From Valencia hispanica (Eukaryota > Chordata > Actinopteri > Cyprinodontiformes > Valenciidae), in contig OY747721.1 in the NCBI GenBank assembly GCA_963556495.2, positions 16,617,649 to 16,681,648 of the forward strand: 64,000 nt of DNA, read 5' to 3'. The position numbers were made by a program, and so were the translations under genes. The notes beneath the pieces are model-generated. The model did not search any database, was not told the DNA's origin, and worked only from the letters and a program-made list of their open reading frames with translations. This document shows positions 1 through 64,000 of this stretch, one piece after another (position 1 is the first letter of the stretch; each line of letters begins with the position of its first letter).

Positions 1-19
1 TATTGAAATGACTTCTTGT

Positions 20-96
20 TAAGTGCCTTGAGATGACATCTGTTGTGAATTGGCGCTATATAAATAAACTGAATTGAATTGAATTGAATTGAATCT
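20..96 (+). repeat. Retroelement 3' tail with (GAATT)n
   Basis: The stretch contains the fish repeat end 'gtgccttgagatgacat' followed by 'ggcgctatataaataaa' and ends in four tandem GAATT-type units. The same tail recurs at 20880-20943. Such tails terminate fish LINEs and LINE-mobilised SINEs. Confidence 0.5.
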
Positions 97-109
97 TTGG
101 ATTTGAGGA

Positions 110-240
110 CAAGTTTTAGGCCATGACTTTAAGTATGTCTGTCTGCATCTCAATCCTCACCTATGGTCACAACAAGTGGATTATGACCAAAAGAAGTTCC
201 CAGGGCTTAGTCAGAGGAGGATGGATGGATGCATAGCTAG
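110..240 (+). pseudogene. RTE-type LINE reverse-transcriptase relic
   Basis: One frame over about 145-190 reads ILTYGHNKWIMTKRS, which resembles the LTYGHExWVMTER block near the C-terminus of RTE/BovB-like reverse transcriptases. Only this short block is recognisable and the frame is soon lost. From 240 to about 1235 I see no recognisable gene or repeat. Confidence 0.4.
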
Positions 241-1235
241 GTACTTTAACACGTCTTTTTCAAAGATTTGTCTGGCACTAGCGATGCTTATTGAACAGAC
301 ATTTGCAAGGAAAGAGGGTAAAGACACTCGGCAATATGCACAAGAGAGAATTGAACCTAGGACAGATATGCTGAGGATTTCAACCTCACATGTTGCGCCT
401 GCTCAACCAGATGAGCCACCCAGTGGTGCTGTGATAATTACGTAGAATACTCATGCCCGACATTCTGTTTTCTGAGGTAATCTATCTCTTAAAACGGAGT
501 GGACACTGGTCTCCAAAAACACTTGCTGAATAACTGATGCATTTGTTTTGTATTTGAATTTCGCAGGCTTCTGTTGTTGCTTACTGATTGAGTGCTGATT
601 AGCACTGGGGTTTTTTTGTATTCTCTCCAGAAAAATAGCTTGAATATCTCATCTTAGTGCTGGCTGCCTGATTTCAAGGACAGGGAAGCAGCAGATGGCT
701 ACAGCCGAACACAAACCTGTTGTCGAGGACAGACTGTTCGGCGAGGACAAAAAAGAAAGTTGTGGAAAAACAAAACTGCGAAAGAACAAGATAGGGAGAA
801 TTGGGAGGTGTTTATTGAAATAACAAGTCCTTGTAGCTGCTCTCACCTGAGGATGCAAGCTCAGCTTTGCAGTCTCCGGAATCTTTCATCCGGCAAAAAA
901 AAAGTAACTCTGAAGAGACTCGCACCGTTTACTGCACTGACTCATACTTCAAAGCCTTGCTTGGTGTGTGCATGGGAGTATTTATACGTCTGCGGTCCCA
1001 GAGCACGACTCTGTAAGAAAAGGTGGCGCTTTCTGTATTTTGATTAGACTGAAGGTGAAAACGAAAAGGAGGGGAATAGTGCAGCTGCCATTAGGCATGG
1101 GTTGTTTGTGTAAAGCTTTTGAGTGTTGAATAAAATAAAATGCTTACTGACAAGACCTTGAAGAGAAACTTAAGCTAACACACGAAAAACCCTCTCTTCA
1201 GCCCCTTCATTAATCATTCACACCCCTTAAACTGT

Positions 1236-1850
1236 TTAATATTTTGTCACATTTAGCCCAAAACCTTAATATCTTTTATTGGGATTTTATGTGATGGACA
1301 TTGGTAAAATATTAAAATCAACAATTGTTTAAAGAAAGACGTTAGAAATCGTTTGCATCTTCCTCAGAGTTTGGGACACCGCATACATGTGGAAGAAGGT
1401 GCTTCGCTTATATTAACCTTAATAACTAATAACCTTAACTATAGCTATATATCTACCACAGCACATCCCTGAACACACCACCTCCCCTGTGACACATGGT
1501 GGTGGCAGCATTATGCTTTGAGGCTGCAGGAATATTAATTAAGCTAAATACCGAACAATCCTGGAGGAAAACCTGTTAGAGGCAGAAAAAAACTTAAGAC
1601 TGGGGAGGAGGTTCACCTCTCTGAAGGACGAAAACCCACAAGCAGGGCTACAATGTAAGGAGGAAGAGCATAGCTAATTCATGTGTTAGAATTGCCCAGT
1701 CAAAGTTCAGACATAAATAAAAAATGGGAATCTAGGAGAAAATTTGAAAACTGTTCTTCACTTACTCTCCCCATACACTCTTAGCCAGACACAATAAAAT
1801 AAAGGTGGTTCTACAAAGTATTGACTGAGTGGAAATAAATGCAATGCATG
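1236..1850 (+). mobile_element. Tc1-type transposon relic
   Basis: The segment begins with text resembling the subterminal 'ttgtcacatttcaaccaca...ttattgggattttatgtgat' of a common fish Tc1 family. It then has a coding-strand match to the VVAASCxGAAG block ('gtggtggcagcattatgct') and ends near 'caatgcatgccact', another subterminal motif. It is internally deleted and has no usable ORF. Related copies are at 8528-9715 and 42463-43326. Confidence 0.55.
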
Positions 1851-2091
1851 CCACTGTCTTTAGATTTTTAAGTGCAAGAAAAAAAAAGATCAGTAGGCAT
1901 TTTCAGAATTAGAACCTGCTTAATTGACCAAAATTGTGTGCAAAAACAAAGAATTTACCTCAGGCGTTCAAGCGCTCACGGCATCCAGACATCAAGTATA
2001 AATAGAGGGAATAAAATGAGCATAAATGAACAATATGTAAATTTACTTGCAGCTGATATATATATTTAATATATATATATATATATATATA

Positions 2092-3710
2092 CACTACCGT
2101 TCAAAAGTTTGGGGTCACATTGAAATGTCCTTATTTTTGAAGGAACAGCACTGTACTTTTCAATGAAGATAACTTTAAACTAGTCTTAACTTTAAAGAAA
2201 CACACGCTATACATTGCTAATGTGATAAATGACTATTCTAGCTGCAAATGTCTGGTTTTTGGTGCAATATCTACATAGGTGTACAGAGGCCCATTTCCAG
2301 CAACTATCACTCCAGTGTTCTAATGGTACAATGTGTTTGCTCATTGGCTCAGAAGGCTAATTGATGATTAGAAAACCCTTGTGCAATCATGTTCACACAT
2401 CTGAAAACAGTTTAGCTCGGTACAGAAGCTACAAAACTGACCTTCCTTTGAGCAGATTGAGTTTCTGGAGCATCACATTTGTGGGGTCAATTAAACGCTC
2501 AATATGGCCAGAAAAAGAGAACTTTCATCTGAAACTCGACAGTCTATTCTTGTTCTTAGAAATGAAGGCTATTCCATGCGAGAAATTGCTAAGAAATTGA
2601 AGATTTCCTACAACGGTGTGTACTACTCCCTTCAGAGGACAGCACAAACAGGCTCTAACCAGAGTAGAAAAAGAAGTGGGAGGCCGCGTTGCACAACTGA
2701 GCAAGAAGATAAGTACATTAGAGTCTCTAGTTTGAGAAACAGACGCCTCACAGGTCCCCAACTGGCATCTTCATTAAATAGTACCCGCAAAAGACCAGTG
2801 TCAACATCTACAGTGAAGAGGCGGCTGCGGGATTCTGGGCTTCAGGGCAGAGTGGCAAAGAAAAAGCCATATCTGAGACTGGCCAATAAAAGCAAAAGAT
2901 TAAGATGGGCAAAAGAACACAGACATTGGACAGAGGAAGACTGGAAAAAAGTGTTGTGGACAGATGAATCCAAGTTTGAGGTGTTTGGATCACAAAGAAG
3001 AACGTTTGTGAGACGCAGAACAACTGAAAAGATGCTGGAAGAATGCCTGACGCCATCTGTTAAGCATGGTGGAGGTAATGTGATGGTCTGGCGTTGCTTT
3101 GGTGCTGGTAAGGTGGGAGATTTGTACAGGGTAAAAGGGATTCTAAATAAGGAAGGCTATCACTCCATTTTGCAACGCCATGCCATACCCAGTGGACAGC
3201 GCTTGATTGGAGCCAATTTCATCCTACAACAGGACAATGACCCAAAACACACCTCCAAATTGTGCAAGAACTATTTAGAGAAGAAGCAGGCAGCTGGTAT
3301 TCTATCGGTAATGGAGTGGCCAGCGCAGTCACCAGATTTGAACCCCATTGAGCTGTTGTGGGAGCAGCTTGACCGTATGGTACGCAAGAAGTGCCCATCC
3401 AACCAATCAAAATTGTGGGAGCTGCTTCTAGAAGCGTGGGGTGCAATTTCTCCAGAAAACCTCAACAAATTAACAGCTAGAATGCCAAAGGTCTGCGATG
3501 CTGTAATTGCTGCAAATGGAGGATTCTTTGACGAAAGCAAAGTTTGATGTAAAAAAAAATCTTATTTCAAATACAAATCATTATTTCTAACCTTGTCAAT
3601 GTCTTGACTCTATTTTCTATTCATTTCACAACGTATGGTGGTGAATAAGTGTGACTTTTCATGGAAAACACAAAATTGTTTGGGTGACCCCAAACTTTTG
3701 AACGGTAGTG
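2092..3710 (+). mobile_element. Complete Tc1/mariner transposon, DD38E type (Intruder-like)
   Basis: The element is 1619 bp between TA dinucleotides at 2090-2091 and 3711-3712. It has perfect 27-bp terminal inverted repeats beginning CACTACCGTTCAAAAGTTTG. The single ORF on the + strand is full length. It has inserted inside or next to a (TA)n tract. Both ends and the coding frame are intact, so the copy is young. It lies downstream of the nrxn1 3' end. Confidence 0.92.
2504..3547 (+). CDS. Tc1-family transposase, 347 residues, open frame
   Basis: Cut-and-paste transposase. The N-terminal paired-like region (about residues 8-115) has a helix-turn-helix containing YSMREIAKKLKISYNGVYYS. A GRPR hinge is at 59-62. 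The DDE catalytic core follows: D154 in LWTDESKFEVF, D244 in LQQDNDPKHTS and E283 in SPDLNPIELLW. There are 38 residues between D244 and E283, four more than the DD34E of classical Tc1 and Sleeping Beauty. The length equals that of active Tc1 transposases and no stop or frameshift is visible. The start ATGGCCAGAAAA lies 413 bases inside the left end, as usual for the group. Activity is not proven. Confidence 0.92.
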   Translation: MARKRELSSETRQSILVLRNEGYSMREIAKKLKISYNGVYYSLQRTAQTGSNQSRKRSGRPRCTTEQEDKYIRVSSLRNRRLTGPQLASSLNSTRKRPVSTSTVKRRLRDSGLQGRVAKKKPYLRLANKSKRLRWAKEHRHWTEEDWKKVLWTDESKFEVFGSQRRTFVRRRTTEKMLEECLTPSVKHGGGNVMVWRCFGAGKVGDLYRVKGILNKEGYHSILQRHAIPSGQRLIGANFILQQDNDPKHTSKLCKNYLEKKQAAGILSVMEWPAQSPDLNPIELLWEQLDRMVRKKCPSNQSKLWELLLEAWGAISPENLNKLTARMPKVCDAVIAANGGFFDESKV

Positions 3711-3789
3711 TATATAAAGAAAGACGATGAAATGGCTTGTTGTGGCAGTGCAATTTGCTTATTTTCTTCTTCCACAGCAGACTAGCTGA

Positions 3790-4080
3790 CGACTCAGGCT
3801 GTTAGGAGTTCATTGTGTTCATCTAAAAGGGGCAGCGTGGGGGAAGGAACTCTCTTGGTGGCAGACTTTTGGAATAGGCACTCTGTAGCACCACCTTGAA
3901 GGTAAAAGTTTGTGTCCACAATGTGTGGGGTCATCAGAGATGTTAGCTGCCCTTTTCCTGACCCTTGACCTGTACAAGTCCTGAATGGAGGGAAGGTCAG
4001 CCCTGATGGTCCTCTCTGCAGACCAGCCTTAATTTCCTCCTTGGGATCAGTAAAGTGTTTTTGAATTCAATTGCTGGTTG
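3790..4080 (-). repeat. LINE 3' region relic
   Basis: Text such as 'gacctgtacaagtcctgaatggagggaaggtc' and 'ctctctgcagacc' resembles the antisense of Rex1/CR1-like reverse-transcriptase 3' sequence in fish. At 4030-4070 is the tail 'ccttgggatcagtaaagtg', the same tail motif as the LINE copies at 14044 and 53140 but in + sense. The two pieces may be separate fragments. Confidence 0.4.
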
Positions 4081-4299
4081 CAGGGAGAATAAATCCATCT
4101 GCTTAGCACTGCAGGTCTGTTTGGCTCCTTATTGTCAAAGCAAATATTAATTTTATTATTTTTTATGGTCTAATAGGACATTTAGTGTCCTAGTAGATAG
4201 AATATTCCTTTATTGTTCCACAAGGGAGAAATGTGTCATTTAGTTTATTTATTGTTGATCCCAAACAAACAAAGAAATGCAAGAAGATAAGGTAAGATG

Positions 4300-4520
4300 A
4301 GGTGCATGGAGCTTGTGTGTTCTCCCTGGGTTCTCTGGCTTCCTTCCACAGTGTAAAAACATAACAATTAGGTTACTTGGTCTCTCTAAATTGTCCTCAG
4401 ATGTGAATGTGTATGTATTGTTGTGTGTCTAGGCACCAACCCCCCATGACCCTGCAAGGATAAGCAGGTATAGACAAAGGATGACTGGATCTGAACCAAG
4501 CATTTTGCTCCTTTTCTTTT
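4300..4520 (+). repeat. Dispersed fish repeat fragment
   Basis: The text 'gtgttctccctgggttctctggcttcctt', then 'acttggtctctctaaattgtc' and 'gataagcaggtatagacaa', matches the common fish repeat built around 'ggttctctccggctacctcccacagtccaaa'. The fragment is divergent and has no ORF. Confidence 0.45.
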
Positions 4521-4872
4521 TGTTGCAAACTGGCACCAAGTAAATAAACCTGAATTGATATATAAACACACTTAAAGGAGCAAATGAATACATAACCAGC
4601 CATGCTATTGGCCCAATTTTAATTAAAGAACAAACATAAAAGGGGCATCAGTCTTCTTTTGCCGAAAGCTCCTCTTTTAGGACACGCTCAGAAAACGTTA
4701 TGCAAATTTTGACAGCTCAGTTTTAATTTGACAGTTATCTGCTTTCATGGCTGAGTATAATGTGTCCTGATGACAGACTGAAGGCCTGACTGCAGGCAGC
4801 AGCAGCAAAAAAACAACAACAAAAAAACAAAGCAAAAAAACCAAACTCCCAGCACCTCATCAGACACACTCC

Positions 4873-7800
4873 AGGCTCACTTGGGTAATATTTTATTTAC
4901 TCATTAATCTTCAAAACTATTTTTTATAATAAATTTCCACTTTATGTTCATCAAAGAACCGTAACAATAAAAATAAAAGTAAATACTGTAGAAAAATTGT
5001 ACATATAGAAAATAAACATGGTTAATGAACACCTAAATGTGGGATCCCATTGGTGGAGACGCCTCCCTTTGTTTCGAATGGCAACACAACATGGAGATAG
5101 AGGGGAAAGAAAGCCAAAGACATGGATGAAGGAGGAGAAAGAGAGAGGGAGAAAAGGGCAAAAAGGCCAGTTTAGGATGACTAGAATATGGGAACATGTT
5201 CTGTTAATTTCAACAATACACTGAAATCTCACACGTCTCACAGTCAGTTTTATGTTCTTCCAAGCCCCGGTCCTTGTCACATGCATCTGCCTGGTTGGGT
5301 CACGTTTTCGGAAGAACTGGAAGGGGCTTTGCTTGAGTCATGGCACTGCTTGTGTTGTTATTTTATGGGGCTACAATTCAGAAGCTGTGGAGGGTTTACA
5401 CAGTCCAAAAGTTCGTAAAGAAAACCCAACAGAACGGTTGTGTCAGGGCAGACAGAGCATGGGGGTAAATTGAAAGAGAGAAAAGGAAGGAGCCAATGCA
5501 ATCAAAGCAACTGAAGTTGTCGTGTAGCTGATGGCATCAAGAATTGGCCTTGTCTATATTTTAGCAACACATGGCAACATCTACTTTGTTCTCCTTGTCA
5601 TTCTTTTCCTCGGCTGGTTTTTGCTTTAAAAGGTGATTGGTTAGAGCGGATGTAGTGGGCGTGGCCAATAGGACATCAAACTAGAAAACAGGGCGTGGCC
5701 CCCCCACACACACGCTGATATACATCCAGGTGTTGCATGGCAACCTCCTCCACCAGCTTTGGACACACCACCACTCCACAGGACAGCTCAGAGACTCAGG
5801 CATGCAGCAGACTCCAGATGGTCACAATTTGGCAATAAAAGATTCCAACTGAGATTTAAGTCAAAGATTCAGGCCCCGCTACACTGCTCTGGATATTTGT
5901 TTCTAAACAGAATTTTTCTCTCAGTTTAAACTAAATCAACATCTGTAGGTTTTGAGGGATTCCAATCAAAATATTGCTGTAATACCTTTCTTGTGGCAGC
6001 TGGTGACAAGAGTGTCGCCATTAATTGTATAAAAGCTTTGAAGAAGATCTTGAGAATGGCTAAAGCAACGCTAGGCTGAATATTCTCCCCAAACAATGAC
6101 ACTGTCGGGTTCCTTTATCATGAATTTATGGAAGGAAGGAAGGAAGGAAGGAAGGTAGGACACAAGGAAGAGAAGGAATAAAGGACGCAAGAAAAAAAGA
6201 AGGAAACTCCATTGAAGAAGGAAGGACACGAGGAGTGAAGTAATTTAGGACAAAAGGAAGTAAAGACTAGGTAAAGAAGGGACACAAGAAAAAGCAGTGC
6301 AACAAAAGGAAGGTAGGAAGGACACAAGGAGAGAAACGAAGGAAAGAATGGACAGAAAAAACAAAGAGAAAAATGATCTAAGAAAGGAAGGAAGGATGAA
6401 ATGAAAGTTGGACATAAGGAGACATTTAGCACACTGTCCGAAAGTTGTCCCTTCTTTCTAGGAAATGAAGCCAGAAGCATTAAGATCTCCCCATACACTT
6501 CTTTTTCCATACCTGTCCTGGAAAATACTATATTCAACTTCCAGACTCTTCCAGGCTGTGAAGGAACCCTGCTTTGTTTATCTGTTTCTCAGTCATTAAC
6601 TTCTTCAACTTACATTTGAAGTTTTTTGGAAACGGCATCAGGACCAGGTGAAGCAGGCGTGGGAAGAAAATATTAAATCAAATCTAATCCTTTTGTTGTT
6701 TCTTTCACTGAGAGCGAAAGTAGGCATGTATACAAATCTCCACTTAGAAAATCATTTTTTTTAAGAGGTGCAAATGCAGAAAATCTCCATGTCAGTGCAG
6801 GCGGGGCCTTAAATTATTGTTGAAAACCAAACCGTTTGAAGCGTACGTTTGGAAATACTTGAAGCCGAGGTGGTGGAGTTTACGATGGCGATGTACCTGG
6901 AGTTTCAACGCAGTATAAATCACACGGAGTAAGATAATTCACGTGCAATAAGATTCCCCCCCATACCTCCCTTCCCCAGAGTCTGTACTGCCCAAATGTT
7001 CCTTGATATTCATCTTCATCATAGTGATCATTTTCACCTTCTTGTATAGGTCTTCAGAGTCAGTTATGAAGATCTTTGTGGGTCTTTAGCATCGCAGGGA
7101 AATGTTTGTCCTTTTGTGTCGACTGGTTTATGTTCATTTGTGCATGCACAGCAGCCACGCCCGACTGGTGTTTATAGGTAGCATCTGAAGTCTCAAGTAT
7201 CCTGTGCAGGAAAACATCTCACAGTTTCCTCTGCTTTCCTTCTTTGTGATTTATACAGGACGCTGTAAAAAACATCAGCTCTGCAGCATAACAACAGCAG
7301 CGTACCCAGCCCTGCCTATGCCTGTTTTCTCGTAATTCGCCGTCTCTATGGCTACACATCGCGTTCCTGTCCTGTAGCTTCGGGGCTAAACTTGAGCCAC
7401 TGGTGTGCTTGTTTCCTCGCTGTGCTTTGAGTCCCGTCTGCTAACAGGGAGGAAGGCCAAGAAGCTTGGAAGAGACACTTAGTGCTTTTACATCATCTTT
7501 GTTCTGGTGCGCTTCCTCTCGCTGAGGCCGTACGGCCTGCAGTGTGCTTCACTTAAAGTCTATTTTTCATCCCTTGCGGACCGAACACAGCGGCCCGACT
7601 GTGGCAGACCTGGCTGGAGCCAAAATGGTGACTGGGAGTTGAACTGGTGCTGTCTAACTCATTTGGAATGGTGTTAATGCTCATAAAACACGCCCCTGCC
7701 AGAGGCTCTGCTCATTGGTAAATACTGTACAGTGAGGGACAGAGCCCCCAGGTCAGTCTGTGAGTGTATGTTTGTGCTTAAATGTGTGCGTGTGGGCTTG

Positions 7801-7995
7801 TTTGTGTGTGTTTGTGCTTGACAGCATGTGTGCAGGTGGGATTATTGGAGAGTAAACATTAAAATCATCATGTCTATGTCCCTGTGTATTTCTTTTTTCT
7901 TGGAGAATATATCTATTTATGTACATATATTGTTATATATAAAGGTGTACGGATATTTGTCTGTTTCTGTAGGGGGGAGAGGGGGTGTGTCCGCC
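4873..7995 (-). other. nrxn1: Probable nrxn1 3' UTR and poly(A) region
   Basis: The minus strand after the stop codon has no ORF or transposon signature for about 3 kb. AATAAA (minus strand) is at 4892-4897. Just past it, on the minus strand below about 4870, are GT- and T-rich stretches, as expected downstream of a cleavage site. The extent is inference; an earlier site is possible. The interval contains a long polypyrimidine tract in transcript sense. Confidence 0.4.
6118..6400 (+). repeat. GGAA-rich polypurine tract
   Basis: Tandem GGAA units at 6127-6150 pass into about 250 bases of almost pure purine with scattered 'aggaaggaagg' blocks. It lies in the probable 3' UTR, where the transcript would be CCTT-rich. 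Such a tract can adopt triplex structure. Confidence 0.8.
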
Positions 7996-63632
<55,637 letters not shown>

Positions 63633-63639
63633 CTGAAGA

Positions 63640-64000
63640 ACAAATAACCAGCATGCAATAGATGCTTTTTCCTTGTTTTTTTTTTTTTACATATTTATAA
63701 AGTTCTTGGTAGTGGTGTATTAAAGCTCCACTATATTTATTGTCCAAGTGAAGTCGTTCTTGCAAAGCGCTGTCTGGTTGTTTTTGTACCACAAACATTA
63801 TTTAGGAGACATGCGTGTGAAGTTGAGAGCTCTAATGCTCAGTTCATTTGCTTCTTTAATTTCTATGTGTGAAGAAAAATTGGCAAAAAAGTAATTAAGT
63901 TGAATCAAGAATAATTCAAAAACTTTCATACATCTAGAGCAGTTATTATGTTTTACTGTGAATAAGGGTCACAAACAAATTATTGTAGATGTAAAGCTTC
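63640..64000. other. nrxn1 intron at window edge
   Basis: This is intron upstream of the LNS3/EGF-B exon, AT-rich with a T-run at 63679-63690. The preceding exon is not within the window. Confidence 0.6.

Noticed and set aside
760..1047. 95-residue ORF with several Cys
   Set aside because: There is no family motif, compositional signal or supporting context.
2525..3540. Antisense ORFs over the Tc1 transposase
   Set aside because: They are shadows of the intact + strand transposase.
6118..6537. 139-residue minus ORF rich in Phe, Ser, Leu and Pro
   Set aside because: It is a translation of the polypyrimidine tract. The same applies to ORFs at 24841-25087 and 12155-12583.

Overview
This window is intronic and exonic DNA of a vertebrate, almost certainly a teleost fish. 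The evidence is one large split gene on the minus strand, consensus GT/AG introns, and a repeat load typical of fish: several Tc1-type transposons, a CR1/L2/Rex1-like LINE, hAT and TTAA-flanked DNA elements, and long (AT)n, (CA)n, (ATGG)n and polypurine tracts. No bacterial-style gene, RNA gene or CRISPR array was seen.

The gene is a neurexin, and its residues fit neurexin-1 best (nrxn1; a and b co-orthologues cannot be separated here). I placed 15 coding exons by reading splice sites and phases by eye. They run from 63632 down to the stop codon at 7996-7998 and cover the 3' half of alpha-neurexin: end of LNS3 plus EGF-B (63380-63632), LNS4 (49375-49578, microexon 45405-45431, 41875-41997, start of 39627-40008), LNS5 (39627-40008, 37493-37683, 35108-35281), a linker microexon (34805-34831), EGF-C (32333-32452), LNS6 (31361-31542, 27651-27822, cassette 26660-26749, 25294-25604), stalk (10055-10130), and the last exon with stalk, transmembrane helix and cytoplasmic tail ending EYYV (7996-8297). 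All phases agree across the junctions. The 5' half of the gene lies beyond 64000. A 3' UTR of about 3 kb probably extends down to about 4870.

Three cassette exons correspond to known neurexin alternative-splice positions: a 27-nt microexon in LNS4 (site 3), a 27-nt microexon between LNS5 and EGF-C (site 6), and a 90-nt exon in LNS6 (site 4). Each is phase-symmetric, and skipping any of them rebuilds a GGT glycine codon. The short interval that normally carries the beta-neurexin first exon (31543-32332) shows no such exon.

The introns and the downstream flank hold mobile elements. At 2092-3710 is a complete Tc1/mariner transposon with an open 347-residue transposase and a DD38E-type catalytic spacing. 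At 14044-16990 is a LINE whose endonuclease/reverse-transcriptase frame has only two stops and one late frameshift; shorter copies lie at 52311-53192, 23600-23870 and 57715-57965. At 17324-19345 is a decayed hAT element with an 8-bp target duplication. At 58459-59988 is a TTAA-flanked element with perfect 20-bp inverted repeats and a THAP-like fragment (Kolobok-like). A second TTAA-flanked element lies at 61762-62436. Several more inverted-repeat elements and Tc1 relics fill other introns.
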